The notes under the pieces are model-generated. The model made no database searches, was not told the DNA's origin, and saw nothing but the letters and a program-made list of their open reading frames with translations. A stretch of DNA of 64,000 nt from Pseudomonas putida (GTDB taxonomy: Bacteria; Pseudomonadota; Gammaproteobacteria; Pseudomonadales; Pseudomonadaceae). Below, one piece after another: positions 1 through 9,244 of this stretch. The DNA is taken from contig NZ_CP039371.1 in assembly GCF_005080685.1 (NCBI RefSeq), positions 806,001 through 870,000 on the forward strand. The letters are read 5' to 3'. Made by a program: the position numbers and the translations under genes. Every line of letters starts with the position of its first letter. Positions within the stretch are counted from its first letter, which is position 1.

Positions 1-24
1 GAAATACACAAAGAAAATTTATCA

Positions 25-906
25 ATGATCCGTGAACTGAAGACCCTGGTCGCCGTGGCACGGGAGGGCACTTTTGCCGCCGCCGCGCAGAAGATCGGCC
101 TCACCCAGGCAGCCGTGAGCGCGCAGATCGCCCGCCTGGAAAGCGAACTTGGCCTTGAGCTGTTCGACCGGACCGGGCGCAGTGCCCACCTCAATTCGGT
201 GGGTTACCAGACCTTGCAACAGGCCCAGGAGCTGATCCGCCTGTACAACAACCTCGGCTCGCCAGCGCCCGAGACCCTGGCGCCGCAACGGGTGAGCCTG
301 GGCGCCATCGCCTCGGTCCAGCGGATGCTCCTGCCCGGTGCCCTGGCGCGCTTCCACCAGCAGTGGCCGAACCTGCGCTCGCGGGTGTTGCCGGGGTTGT
401 CGATGGAGCTGCTCGACCAGGTCGATGCCGGCGAGATCGACCTGGCAGTGATCATCCACCCGGCATTCGCCTTGCAAAGCGACCTTAAGTGGCGGCCACT
501 GGCCAACGAGCCCTACCGCTTGCTGGTGCCGAAAAGGGCCCCGCAGGAGGACTGGCGCGAGCTGCTCGCCAGCCAGCCGTTCATCCGCTACGACCGCGCC
601 TCGTTCGGTGGACGCCAGGTCGACCGCTTTCTGCGCCGGATGCACTTCACCCCCCGCGAGCTGTGCGAACTGGATGAACTGGAGGCCATCGGCAAGCTGG
701 TGGCCAATGGCGTCGGCGTGGCCATCGTGCCCGAGACCGTCGGGCACAAGGCCTGGCCGGCCGGTGTGCGGGCCTTGGACCTGGGCGAGCATACGTTCTA
801 TCGCGATATCGGCTTGGTGCATCACTCAAGCCGCAGCCCGAACGAGCCGGTGATGATCCTCGCCGGGCTGCTGGAGGCTCAGGCCGGCAAGGCGGCTGCG
901 GGATGA
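25..906 (+). CDS. LysR-family transcriptional regulator
   Basis: A 293-residue protein with the standard LysR layout. The N-terminal winged helix-turn-helix occupies about residues 1-60 (FAAAAQKIGLTQAAVSAQIA, then a recognisable LELFDR wing). A periplasmic-binding-like effector domain follows from about residue 90 to the end. Length is normal for the family. The ATG lies only 24 bases into the window, so its promoter and any divergent target gene are outside the window and the ligand cannot be guessed. No strong Shine-Dalgarno is visible in the AT-rich leader. It converges with the EEP-fold gene, whose stop lies 7 bases past this stop. The family call is firm; the specific role is unknown. 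Confidence 0.9.
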   Translation: MIRELKTLVAVAREGTFAAAAQKIGLTQAAVSAQIARLESELGLELFDRTGRSAHLNSVGYQTLQQAQELIRLYNNLGSPAPETLAPQRVSLGAIASVQRMLLPGALARFHQQWPNLRSRVLPGLSMELLDQVDAGEIDLAVIIHPAFALQSDLKWRPLANEPYRLLVPKRAPQEDWRELLASQPFIRYDRASFGGRQVDRFLRRMHFTPRELCELDELEAIGKLVANGVGVAIVPETVGHKAWPAGVRALDLGEHTFYRDIGLVHHSSRSPNEPVMILAGLLEAQAGKAAAG

Positions 907-913
907 CGCCCGT

Positions 914-1993
914 TCAGGGGCGGGGCGGCAGTAGCAGGTGGGCGAGCACCGGCAGGTGATCGGAGATCTGCAGGGTGTCCTGCTGCAGCACCTTGGCATC
1001 CTGGCGCAGCAGCCGAGGGCTGTGCAGCAGGTAGTCCAGCGTGCGGTCCGGGCCGTTGGCTGCCGGGTCATTGGGGAAGTGGGTCAGCCAGGCATCGCGT
1101 TCGGCGCCACTGGCTTCGGCATTGCTGGGAATCAGCGGGTACTTGTCCCACAGCAGGTGCAGGTCGCTGTCGGCCGGGTAGGCCCCGCGCAGCGCTGGCG
1201 GCAGGCGCCGGTACTGGCCCAGCGGCAGCAGGTTGAAGTCGCCGCCGATCACCCAGGGCGTGCCCTGGCCTTCCAGGCGATCGAGCACCTTGGCCACATG
1301 GGCGACCTGGCGGCGTTGCACGTCGCTGCCGGGGCGGTAGGGCGACAGGCGTGTGTTGAGCACCGCCAGGCGTCCGCCACCTGCGATGGGCAGGTAGCTG
1401 ACCAGCAGCCCCGGTTGCGGTTGCAACAGGCGCTGCAGGGCGTTGCCGGCATCGTTGGGCAAGGCGAGGCGTTCGGCCTTGCCGATCGGGTAGCGGCTGA
1501 GGGTGGCCAGGGTGCGGCCGACACTGCCGAGCACATGCCGATCGGGCACCAGCCCGGCCTGCCAGTCGTAAGCCTGGGCGGTGCAGGGATAGAGGTCGGC
1601 CAGGCGCTCGCGCAGCAGCGCCAGCTGGTCCTGGTAGTCGGTGGCCTTGGTGTTCTTGTCCAGTTGCTGCAGCAGCACCACGTCGGGCTGCTCCGCGCGG
1701 ATGACCCGGGCCACTTCATCGAGGTTGAACGCCAGGTCCTCGGGGCTGGGCCGGGTGTCGTCGCCGCGGCCCTGGTCGTACCAGAACACGTAGCGCTTGC
1801 CGGCCAGGTACTGCACGTTCCAGGTCATGACCTTGAGCGCCTGCCCGGCCTGCAGCGGCGCCGGATTGCCCTGGCACGCCACCGGCACGGCCTCGCGTTG
1901 CGCGGGCTGCCAGCTCAGGTGGTTGGCGAGCAACCACAGCAGGGCCAGCAGGAGGAGGAGGAGCAGCAGGACGTTGCGCAGTAGTCGGGTCAT
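914..1993 (-). CDS. Endonuclease/exonuclease/phosphatase-fold protein, membrane anchored
   Basis: A 359-residue protein. It starts with a poly-leucine membrane segment (residues about 8-22), then an EEP catalytic domain. Family motifs seen are MTWNVQY, VLLQQLDKN, GGDFNLLP and, near the C-terminus, ISDHLPVLAHL with the catalytic Asp-His pair. EEP proteins cleave phosphodiester or phosphomonoester bonds in nucleic acids, lipids or inositol phosphates, and the substrate here is not deducible. The membrane segment puts the domain at or across the inner membrane. The ATG at 1993 is chosen because the membrane segment begins directly after it. The open frame runs further upstream but would overlap the neighbouring YciC-like gene, and no good Shine-Dalgarno decides the matter. 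Confidence 0.8.
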   Translation of the reverse strand: MTRLLRNVLLLLLLLLALLWLLANHLSWQPAQREAVPVACQGNPAPLQAGQALKVMTWNVQYLAGKRYVFWYDQGRGDDTRPSPEDLAFNLDEVARVIRAEQPDVVLLQQLDKNTKATDYQDQLALLRERLADLYPCTAQAYDWQAGLVPDRHVLGSVGRTLATLSRYPIGKAERLALPNDAGNALQRLLQPQPGLLVSYLPIAGGGRLAVLNTRLSPYRPGSDVQRRQVAHVAKVLDRLEGQGTPWVIGGDFNLLPLGQYRRLPPALRGAYPADSDLHLLWDKYPLIPSNAEASGAERDAWLTHFPNDPAANGPDRTLDYLLHSPRLLRQDAKVLQQDTLQISDHLPVLAHLLLPPRP

Positions 1994-2055
1994 CGGCTCG
2001 GCTTGTCGGTGCGGGTGGGGGCCAGCATAACCGAGCCGTTCGTCGGCGGGCCAGC

Positions 2056-2712
2056 TCAAGCGCCGGCTTCGCCCTCCAGCAGCATGAACAGGCGGTACAA
2101 CACCACGGTGATGAACAGGCTGAGGAAGCCGTTCAGGCTGTCGAGCAGCAGCTCGACCCCTGGCGCGGGATCGGGAAATGCCGTCATCAGCAGTGCATCG
2201 ATCAGCCACAGCGGCGCCAGCACCGCCAGCAGGCAGACCAGGATGCGCAGGAAATTGCCGGTGGTCATCGCGGCGCTGGCACGCATCGCCTGCATCACCG
2301 GCATGCCGCGCAGCACCAGCAGGTATTCGGCGAACACCAGGTTGATCATGATCCAGATTCCCGGAATGACCAGCAGCGCCAAGCCCGCGATGATCAGCAG
2401 GAAGCTGATCACCAGCAACATGACCAGGGGAGCCCAGAGCTGCGCGGCGCGCGCCAGCAGATCGCGGTTGGCGATCTGCTGGTCATTGCTGCGGGTGTCG
2501 AGGTAGAGAATCAGCGCGGCGTTGTACAGCGGGTACAGCGCCAGGCCCACCGCCGTGGCAGCGGCCATCCCCGAGCGCTCGCCGAGCTGACTCATCAGCA
2601 GCTGGGAGAGCAGGGACTCGAGCACGATCAACGGCAGGCACAGGGTGACGATGTTGCCCAAGTGGGAGCGGAAGAAGTAGAGGGAGTCACGCAAAACGCT
2701 AAGCGGATTCAT
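2056..2712 (-). CDS. YciC-like (UPF0259-type) integral membrane protein
   Basis: A 218-residue, strongly hydrophobic protein with about five to six predicted membrane segments (for example LVMLLVISFLLIIAGLALLV and ILVCLLAVLAPLWLIDALL). The N-terminus MNPLSVLRDSLYFFRSHL resembles the YciC/UPF0259 family, whose molecular role is undefined. It lies just upstream of the EEP-fold gene on the same strand, with 62 bases between, so the two may be co-transcribed. Its start is divergent from the DUF2076 gene, with about 155 bases between. Assignment rests on recalled family resemblance and hydropathy. Confidence 0.75.
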   Translation of the reverse strand: MNPLSVLRDSLYFFRSHLGNIVTLCLPLIVLESLLSQLLMSQLGERSGMAAATAVGLALYPLYNAALILYLDTRSNDQQIANRDLLARAAQLWAPLVMLLVISFLLIIAGLALLVIPGIWIMINLVFAEYLLVLRGMPVMQAMRASAAMTTGNFLRILVCLLAVLAPLWLIDALLMTAFPDPAPGVELLLDSLNGFLSLFITVVLYRLFMLLEGEAGA

Positions 2713-2867
2713 GGGTCGACATCACAGGACAGTCAAAACAGGGGCCTAACTTTAGCCCAGGGCGGTCACTTGCTGAAAAAACTTTCACCGTTCGGATGAT
2801 TGAATCCACTGCCCGAGCGCCCCATCTTGACACTGTCCGATGTCCCGCTCCCCCATGAGGTAGCCCA

Positions 2868-3644
2868 ATGAACACTGAAGAACAAACCCTGATCGACGGC
2901 CTGTTCGGCCGCATCAAGCAAGCCGAGGACCCGAGCCAGCCGCGTGACGCCCAGGCCCAGGCGCGCATCGAGGAGCACCTGCGTCAGCAACCGGCCGCGC
3001 CGTACTACATGGCCCAGGCGATTCTCGTGCAGGAAGCGGCGCTCAAGCGCCTGGACGAGCAGAACAAGCAACTCGAGGCCGAGCTGCAGCAGGCCCGTGC
3101 CCAGGCCGAGGCCAGCCGTGGCCAGGCCAGCAGCGGCGGTGGTGGCTTCCTGTCCGGCCTGTTCGGCTCGCGCAACCCGGCGCCTGCGCCACAGGCGCAA
3201 GCCCAGGCACAGTTCCAACCCCAGGCCCAACCGCAGCGGCCAGTGGCTCCCGGTGGCGGCTGGCGTGAACCCTCCGCCCCTGGCTACGCCGCGCCTCAGA
3301 CGCAGCAGCCCGGCTTTGGCGCGGCACCGGCCCGTGGCGGCGCCAGCAGCTTCCTCGGCGGGGCCATGCAAACTGCTGCGGGCGTGGCCGGTGGCGTGCT
3401 GCTGGCGCAGGGCATCAGCAGCTTGTTCAACCACCACTCGCAGCCCGAGGAAGTGGTCGAGGTGATCAAGGAAGAACCTGCGCCGGCCAGCGATACCGGC
3501 GGCTGGCAGGACCAGGGTGGCCAGCAGCAGGTCGCCGACAACGGCGGCTGGGGCGACCAGGGTGGCTATGCCGACAGCGGCTACGACAGCGATTATGGCA
3601 ACGACGATGGCGGCTTCTTCTCCGACGACGACTCCTACGTCTGA
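2868..3644 (+). CDS. DUF2076 domain protein with low-complexity tail
   Basis: A 258-residue protein with N-terminus MNTEEQTLIDGLFGRIKQAE, typical of DUF2076. Residues 1-85 are a charged, largely helical region rich in Glu and Gln. Residues about 95-165 are low complexity in Gln, Ala, Pro and Gly. A glycine-rich hydrophobic patch follows (SSFLGGAMQTAAGVAGGVLLAQGIS), then an acidic Gly/Asp tail. The hydrophobic patch suggests membrane association, and the family is described as a probable periplasmic ligand sensor. The Shine-Dalgarno GAGGT lies close upstream of the ATG. Function is unproven. Confidence 0.85.
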   Translation: MNTEEQTLIDGLFGRIKQAEDPSQPRDAQAQARIEEHLRQQPAAPYYMAQAILVQEAALKRLDEQNKQLEAELQQARAQAEASRGQASSGGGGFLSGLFGSRNPAPAPQAQAQAQFQPQAQPQRPVAPGGGWREPSAPGYAAPQTQQPGFGAAPARGGASSFLGGAMQTAAGVAGGVLLAQGISSLFNHHSQPEEVVEVIKEEPAPASDTGGWQDQGGQQQVADNGGWGDQGGYADSGYDSDYGNDDGGFFSDDDSYV

Positions 3645-3708
3645 CGGCTCTGGCATACTGCGGGCATTTTCAGGGGCGCGGTGCGCCCCTTTCTGCCGAG
3701 GGTATGTC

Positions 3709-4188
3709 GTGAAGAAGATCGCGTTGTTCGCCGATGTGCAGAATCTCTATTACACCGTGCGCCAGGCGCACGGTTGCCATTTCGACTACACCGCGTTGTG
3801 GGCCGACGTCAGCCGCGAAGGGCAGATCGTCGAGGCCTTCGCCTATGCCATCGACCGTGGCGACAGCAAGCAGCAACAGTTCCAGCAGATCCTGCGCAAC
3901 CTGGGCTTCGAGGTGCGGCTCAAGCCGTTCATCCAGCGCAGCGACGGCTCGGCCAAGGGCGACTGGGACGTGGGCATCACGCTGGATGTGATCGATGCGG
4001 CCAGCCGGGTCGACCAGGTGGTGCTGGCCTCTGGCGACGGTGATTTCGACCTGTTGCTCGAGCGGGTGATCCAGCGCCATGGCACCGAGGCGGTGGTGTA
4101 TGGCGTGCCAGGGTTGACGGCGTTGTCGCTGATACGTGCAGCCAGCCGTTATGTGCCGATCGAGGGGCGGTTGTTGTTGCGGCATTGA
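3709..4188 (+). CDS. NYN/PIN-like domain protein (LabA/DUF88 type)
   Basis: A 159-residue protein that starts at GTG 3709, preceded by GAGGG. The open frame extends further upstream, but only this start puts the protein at the conserved VKKIALFADVQNLYYTV. The NYN fold is a PIN-like nuclease fold with clustered acidic residues. Here these are the Asp of FADVQN, the GDWDVGITLDVIDAA segment and the VLASGDGDFDLLLE motif. Family members are candidate RNases acting on RNA; the substrate is unknown. It follows the DUF2076 gene by 64 bases on the same strand, so co-transcription is possible. Confidence 0.85.
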   Translation: MKKIALFADVQNLYYTVRQAHGCHFDYTALWADVSREGQIVEAFAYAIDRGDSKQQQFQQILRNLGFEVRLKPFIQRSDGSAKGDWDVGITLDVIDAASRVDQVVLASGDGDFDLLLERVIQRHGTEAVVYGVPGLTALSLIRAASRYVPIEGRLLLRH

Positions 4189-4275
4189 GTGTGCGCGAGG
4201 GCGCACCACGATATTCCGTGGTGCCACCAAAGGCGAGCAACCATGGCCTGGCAGACATAGGCACGTTGCAACAAA

Positions 4276-4300
4276 TGTAGGAGCGGCCTTGTGCCGCGAT
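4276..4300 (+). repeat. Single REP-like half repeat
   Basis: A lone copy of the 'tgtaggagcggcctt..gccgcga' REP-type motif that elsewhere in this window occurs as inverted pairs. It sits between the NYN gene and the DMT exporter. Confidence 0.55.
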
Positions 4301-4419
4301 GCGCCGCGCGGGCGTCGCTCGATCTGACAGGCACAAACTATCTCACGGCATGCGCTTATCTTTACTCGGTCAGCGCACTAAACTGGGGCGCCCGTAAACG
4401 GATTTAGAGTGCCCCTGCC

Positions 4420-5331
4420 ATGCCTGCCTCCCGCCGCTTCCCGTTGTTGCTCATCGGCGCTTTTCTCGCCCTGTACCTGATCTGGGGCTCCACCTACCTG
4501 TTCATCCGCATTGGCGTGGAGTCCTGGCCGCCGATGCTGATGGCCGGTGTGCGCTTCATGGTCGCCGGCGCTCTGCTCTACGGCTTCTTGCGCTGGCGCG
4601 GCGTGCCGGCACCCACATGGCCGCAATGGCGGGCGGCAGGGGCGATCGGCTTTCTGCTGCTCAGCTGTGGCAACGGCGGCGTGACCGTGGCCGAGCATGC
4701 CGGGGTCGCCTCGGGCGTGGCGGCGCTGGCCGTTGCCACCGTACCGCTGTTCACCCTGTTGTTCGGCTTGCTGTTCGGCCAGCGCAACTCGCGTTTGGAA
4801 TGGGCCGGGATCGCCCTCGGCCTGGTCGGCATCGGCCTGCTCAACCTGGGCTCGAACCTGCAGGCCAGCCCCATCGGCGCGGCGCTGATCCTGTTCGCCG
4901 CAGCGTCCTGGGCCTTTGGCTCGGTCTGGAGCAAATCGTTGCCGCTGCCCGCAGGCCCCATGGCCAGTGCCGCCGAGATGCTCGTCGGCGGTGCGGTGCT
5001 GTTGCTGGGCAGCGCCGTGTCGGGCGAGCGCATGACCCAAATGCCCAGCGCCGCCGGTTGGGGCGCACTGGCCTACCTGGTGCTGTTCGGCTCGATCCTG
5101 GCGTTCAGCGCCTACATGTACCTGCTCAAGCACGTGCGCCCGGCCGCCGCCACCAGCTACGCCTATGTCAATCCGGCGGTCGCGGTGCTGCTGGGGATCG
5201 CCTTCGCGGGCGAGCGCATCGGCGCCGAGGAGTGCCTGGCCATGGCGGTGATCATCAGCGCGGTGGTGCTGATCGGCCTGCCGCAGTGGCGCCGGCCGGC
5301 GCGGCCGCTGGAAGGGGAAATCTGCAAGTAG
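4420..5331 (+). CDS. yedA: EamA/DMT-family inner-membrane exporter, YedA-like
   Basis: A 303-residue protein with ten hydrophobic segments and two EamA repeats (about residues 8-140 and 150-290). The N-terminus FLALYLIWGSTYLFIRIGVESWPPMLMAGVRF is the signature start of YedA-type drug/metabolite exporters. Such proteins export small metabolites or drugs across the inner membrane by proton coupling. The substrate is not deducible from sequence. The Shine-Dalgarno is weak. It stands alone upstream of the helicase gene, on the same strand, with 55 bases between. The symbol is by similarity only. Confidence 0.8.
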   Translation: MPASRRFPLLLIGAFLALYLIWGSTYLFIRIGVESWPPMLMAGVRFMVAGALLYGFLRWRGVPAPTWPQWRAAGAIGFLLLSCGNGGVTVAEHAGVASGVAALAVATVPLFTLLFGLLFGQRNSRLEWAGIALGLVGIGLLNLGSNLQASPIGAALILFAAASWAFGSVWSKSLPLPAGPMASAAEMLVGGAVLLLGSAVSGERMTQMPSAAGWGALAYLVLFGSILAFSAYMYLLKHVRPAAATSYAYVNPAVAVLLGIAFAGERIGAEECLAMAVIISAVVLIGLPQWRRPARPLEGEICK

Positions 5332-5386
5332 GGCAGGGCATTGCGGTAAACTTGCCGCCTTCGCTGAACCCCCTGACGGTATTGCC

Positions 5387-6715
5387 ATGAATTTCGCCAA
5401 ACTCGGCCTGATCGAACCCCTGCTGCGTACCTTGCAGCATTTGGGCTACAACTCTCCGACCCCGGTCCAGGCCCAGGCCATCCCAGCCGTGCTGGCCGGC
5501 CGCGACCTGATGGCCGCAGCCCAGACCGGCACCGGCAAGACCGCCGGCTTCGCCCTGCCGGTCCTGCAACGCCTGGCCCTGGAAGGCGAGAAGGTCGCCA
5601 GCAACTCGATCCGCGCCCTGGTGCTGGTGCCGACCCGCGAGCTGGCCGAGCAGGTCCATGCCAATGTCCGCGAGTACGCCGAAAACCTGCCGCTGAGCAC
5701 CTACGCGGTGTACGGCGGCGTCAGCATCAATCCGCAGATGATGCGGCTGCGCCGCGGCGTCGACCTGCTGGTGGCGACTCCCGGCCGGCTGCTCGACCTG
5801 TTCCGGCAGAACGCGATCAAGTTCAACCAGGTGCAGACCCTGGTGCTCGACGAAGCCGACCGCATGCTCGACCTGGGCTTCGCCGAGGAGTTGCAGGCGG
5901 TGTACGCCGCCTTGCCGCGCAAGCGCCAGACGTTGCTGTTCTCGGCGACCTTCTCCGAGCAGATCCGCATGCTCGCCGGGCTGGCGCTGAACGACCCCCT
6001 GAGCGTCGAGGTCAGCCCGCGCAATGCTGCCGCCACCACGGTCAAGCAGTGGCTGGTGACGGTGGACAAGAAGCGCAAGGCCGACCTGTTCTGCCACCTG
6101 CTGCGCAAGCAGCGCTGGAAGCAGGTGCTGGTGTTCGCCAAGACCCGCAATGGCGTCGACCAGTTGGTCGAACGCCTGCTGGGCGAGGGCGTCAATGCCG
6201 ACGGCATCCATGGGGATCGTCCCCAGGCCACGCGTCAGCGCGCCCTGGACAGCTTCAAGGCGCGTGAGGTGCAGGTGCTGGTGGCCACTGACGTAGCCGC
6301 CCGAGGCCTGGACATCGACGACTTGCCGCTGGTGGTCAACCTCGACCTGCCGATCGTCGCCGAGGACTATGTGCACCGCATTGGCCGTACTGGCCGGGCG
6401 GGCAACAAGGGGGAGGCGATCTCGCTGGTGTGTGCCGATGAAGTGCAGTTGCTGGCATCGATCGAAACCCTCATTCGCCAGACCCTGCCGCGTCATGACG
6501 AGCCGGATTTCATTCCCGACCACCGGGTGCCGATGACCGATGCCAGTGGCCAGGTGATCAAGAAGCCGAAAAAGCCCAAGAAGCCCAAGGAGAACAGCGC
6601 CAAGCGTGGCCTGGGGCGGTGGATGGACAGTGAAGAGAACGCCGCCCCTGCGCAGGTGAAGGCCGTGCGCAAGGTGCCGAGCTTCAACGGCGGGCCGCGC
6701 AAGCGTAAGCCATGA
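5387..6715 (+). CDS. rhlE: DEAD-box ATP-dependent RNA helicase, RhlE type
   Basis: A 442-residue protein with the complete DEAD-box motif set: Q-motif region TPVQAQAIPAVLAGRD, Walker A AQTGTGKT, PTRELAEQV, DEAD box VLDEADRMLD, SATFS, and the helicase C-terminal HRIGRTGRAG. It uses ATP to unwind short RNA duplexes, for example in ribosome assembly or mRNA decay. The C-terminal 60 residues are lysine- and proline-rich (KKPKKPKKPK), an RNA-binding tail common in RhlE paralogues. Pseudomonads carry several RhlE-like helicases, so which paralogue this is remains open. Confidence 0.88.
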   Translation: MNFAKLGLIEPLLRTLQHLGYNSPTPVQAQAIPAVLAGRDLMAAAQTGTGKTAGFALPVLQRLALEGEKVASNSIRALVLVPTRELAEQVHANVREYAENLPLSTYAVYGGVSINPQMMRLRRGVDLLVATPGRLLDLFRQNAIKFNQVQTLVLDEADRMLDLGFAEELQAVYAALPRKRQTLLFSATFSEQIRMLAGLALNDPLSVEVSPRNAAATTVKQWLVTVDKKRKADLFCHLLRKQRWKQVLVFAKTRNGVDQLVERLLGEGVNADGIHGDRPQATRQRALDSFKAREVQVLVATDVAARGLDIDDLPLVVNLDLPIVAEDYVHRIGRTGRAGNKGEAISLVCADEVQLLASIETLIRQTLPRHDEPDFIPDHRVPMTDASGQVIKKPKKPKKPKENSAKRGLGRWMDSEENAAPAQVKAVRKVPSFNGGPRKRKP

Positions 6716-6734
6716 CCCGAAACTGACGCAGCCT

Positions 6735-6823
6735 CCTGTAGGAGCGGGTTTACCCGCGAACCAGACACCGCGGTGCATGGCACCGGCTACGCCGGTGTTC
6801 GCGGGCAAGCCCGCTCCTACAGG
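6735..6823. repeat. Inverted pair of REP elements
   Basis: Two REP copies face each other. The left reads 'cctgtaggagcgggtttacc' onward, and the right is its near reverse complement ending 'ccgctcctacagg'. The arms enclose about 38 bases that also contain a 'caccggc/gccggtg' hairpin. It lies between convergent genes, where such pairs often act as terminators or mRNA-stabilising hairpins. Confidence 0.85.
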
Positions 6824-6856
6824 GAATAGCGCTGGTTGTTAGAAATTGAGCATGTG

Positions 6857-8098
6857 TCAGCGTGTGGATTTCACCCAGCCTGCCGCCGCTCTCCCCGCCC
6901 GCAATCCACTGGCAAAGCACGCGGTCAACAGATACCCACCCGTCGGCGCTTCCCAGTCGAGCATCTCGCCAGCACAGAACACGCCCGGCAGCGCCTTCAC
7001 CATCAACCCCGCATCCAGCCCCTCGAAGCGCACGCCGCCGGCACTGCTGATCGCCTCGTCCAGCGGCCGGGTACGTACCAACGTGATCGGCAGCGCCTTG
7101 ATCGCCCGCGCCAGCGCCTGCGGATCGGCGAACGTGGCCGCATCGGTCAGCTCACGCAGCATGCCCGCCTTGACCCCGTCGATACCTAACTGCCCTTGCA
7201 GGTGCTTGGCCATCGAGCGTGATCCACGTGGCCTGGCCAGCGCCTTGGCAATGTTGTCCACAGGCTTGTCCGGCAAAAGATCGAGCAGCAGCGTGGCCTG
7301 CCCGTCACGGGCGATGGCCTCGCGCAGTGGCGCCGACCAGGCATACACCAGGCTGCCTTCCACCCCTTGCGCGGTGAGAATGAACTCGCCTTTGCGCGAC
7401 GCCATGCCGGGCATGCCCAGGGCGATGTTCTTCAGCGGTGAGCCAGCGAACTTGTCGCGCAGCACCGCGCTCCAGCCCTCGACCTCGAACCCACAGTTGC
7501 TCGGCTGCAATGGCGAGATATCCACAGCCCGCTCGGCCAGCAGTGGCTGCCAGGCCCCATCGGAGCCCAGCCGTGCCCAACTGCCGCCGCCCAGGGCGAG
7601 CACCACGGCGTCGGCCTGCAGCTGCAATTCACCCTGTGGATAAGCGATTCGCAAGCTGCCATCGGCATTCCAGCCCAGCCAGCGGTGGCGGGTGTGGATA
7701 ACCACGCCGCTGTCGCGCAGGCGCTTGAGCCAGGCGCGCAGCAGCGGCGCGGCTTTCATGTCGGTGGGAAAGACCCGGCCCGAGGTGCCCACGAAGGTGT
7801 CGATGCCCAGGCCATGGATCCATTGCCGTAGGGCATCGGCGTCGAAGTCGCGCAGCAGGGCGTCGATCTGGTCCTGGCGCTCTGCGTAGCGTGCCTTGAA
7901 CTGTGGATAAGCTTCCGAATGGGTGATGTTCATGCCGCCCACGCCGGCCAGCAGGAACTTGCGCCCTACCGATGGCATGGCGTCGAACACCTGTACCGCC
8001 AGGCCCGCCTGGGCCATTGCTTCGGCAGCCATGAGGCCGGCCGGGCCGCCGCCGATGACGACGGCGAGGGGAGGGGATGCGCGGTGAATATCGGACAT
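6857..8098 (-). CDS. TIGR03862/HI0933-type FAD-dependent flavoprotein
   Basis: A 413-residue protein that starts with the dinucleotide-binding motif VVIGGGPAGLMAAEAMAQAG. Other motifs are VGRKFLLAGVGGMNITHSE and the C-terminal GVFCAGEMLDWEAPTGGYLLTACFASG, which binds FAD. These are diagnostic of the HI0933/BaiN-like flavoproteins of the TIGR03862 subgroup. The reaction is unknown. The start at 8098 gives MSDIHRASPPLAVVIGGG; an in-frame ATG 33 bases upstream would add 11 residues that look non-conserved. It stands alone, with the helicase gene converging on it across a REP pair. Confidence 0.85.
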   Translation of the reverse strand: MSDIHRASPPLAVVIGGGPAGLMAAEAMAQAGLAVQVFDAMPSVGRKFLLAGVGGMNITHSEAYPQFKARYAERQDQIDALLRDFDADALRQWIHGLGIDTFVGTSGRVFPTDMKAAPLLRAWLKRLRDSGVVIHTRHRWLGWNADGSLRIAYPQGELQLQADAVVLALGGGSWARLGSDGAWQPLLAERAVDISPLQPSNCGFEVEGWSAVLRDKFAGSPLKNIALGMPGMASRKGEFILTAQGVEGSLVYAWSAPLREAIARDGQATLLLDLLPDKPVDNIAKALARPRGSRSMAKHLQGQLGIDGVKAGMLRELTDAATFADPQALARAIKALPITLVRTRPLDEAISSAGGVRFEGLDAGLMVKALPGVFCAGEMLDWEAPTGGYLLTACFASGLRAGRAAAGWVKSTR

Positions 8099-8247
8099 GG
8101 CGGGCAGCAGGCTGTGGAAAAGAGCGCACATTCTAGCCTGCCGCGGCCATCGGAAGCACTGGTCAAAAAATGATCATGTCTACGCAGGCCACGCCGGCCG
8201 AGGGCTGCAGGGCCTTTCACAGAGGTTATCCACAAGCGGTTCCACAG

Positions 8248-9162
8248 TCATTGTGAACAACCGACGACCCGCGCCGCGCTGTGGTGCAGGATACCGTGGC
8301 GCCGGGCCAACGCCTGGCGATCCTTGCTGTAGCCACCGCCGATCACGCCGACCACGGGAATGTCGCGGCCCAGGCAGTGGCGCAGCACCTGTTCGTCACG
8401 TGCGGCCAGGCCTTCGTCGGTCAGTTGCAGGTAGCCCAGGGCATCGTCCTTGTGCACGTCGACGCCGGCGTCGTACAGCACCAGGTCGGGGCGGTACAGC
8501 GGCAGCAGGTAGTTCAGCGCATCGTCCACCACCTTCAGGTAGGCAGCGTCGCCCATGCCTCGCGGCAACGGGATGTCCCAGTCGCTGTGAGCCTTGCGTG
8601 CCGGGAAGTTCTGCTCGCAGTGCAGCGACACGGTGATCGCCTCCGGCGTGTCGTGAAGGATGCGCGCCGTGCCGTCGCCCTGGTGCACGTCGCAATCGAA
8701 GATCAGTACCCGGTGCACGCGCCCGGCTTCGAGCAAATAGCGGCTGATGACCGCCAGGTCGTTGAAGATGCAGAACCCGGCCGGGTGATCGTAGTGGGCG
8801 TGGTGGGTGCCGCCGGCCAGGTGGCAGGCGATGCCATGCTGCAGGGCCATCTCGGCGGTCAGCAGCGAGCCACCCACCGCACGCACGGTTCGCCGGGCCA
8901 GGGCCTCGCTCCAGGGCAGGCCGAGGCGGCGCTGGTCCTCGCGGGACAGCTCGCCGTTCATGTAGCGCTCGATGTAGTCGCGGTCATGGGCCAGGGCGAG
9001 GATGTCGTTGGGGCAGATTTCCGGGCGCAACAAGTCTTGGTCGTTGACCAGCCCACTGTCGACCAGGTGGTCGCGCAGCAAGCGGAACTTGTCCATGGGG
9101 AAGCGGTGCTCGGCGGGGAATTCCGGGCTGTAGTCGTCGTGGTAGATCAGCGGCAACGGCAT
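8248..9162 (-). CDS. Histone-deacetylase-superfamily hydrolase
   Basis: A 304-residue protein of the class II-like HDAC/AcuC/AphA arginase-fold superfamily. Zinc and catalytic motifs are visible: GGTHHAHYDHPAGFCIFND (His-His pair), DCDVHQGDGTA (zinc Asp-x-His) and YDAGVDVHKDDALG (second zinc Asp). Such bacterial enzymes remove acetyl groups from small amides, polyamines or lysine. The substrate here is unknown. The start at 9162 gives MPLPLIYHDDYSPEFPAEHRFPM, matching the usual N-terminus of the family, though the Shine-Dalgarno is poor. It lies 149 bases upstream of the flavoprotein gene on the same strand. Confidence 0.88.
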   Translation of the reverse strand: MPLPLIYHDDYSPEFPAEHRFPMDKFRLLRDHLVDSGLVNDQDLLRPEICPNDILALAHDRDYIERYMNGELSREDQRRLGLPWSEALARRTVRAVGGSLLTAEMALQHGIACHLAGGTHHAHYDHPAGFCIFNDLAVISRYLLEAGRVHRVLIFDCDVHQGDGTARILHDTPEAITVSLHCEQNFPARKAHSDWDIPLPRGMGDAAYLKVVDDALNYLLPLYRPDLVLYDAGVDVHKDDALGYLQLTDEGLAARDEQVLRHCLGRDIPVVGVIGGGYSKDRQALARRHGILHHSAARVVGCSQ

Positions 9163-9244
9163 GGGGCATTCGCAATGGGGGCCAGCGCTGATCTTGCCAT
9201 GGATGGCAGGGGTCGCGCCCGCCCTGTAGACGATGGCTGCGATG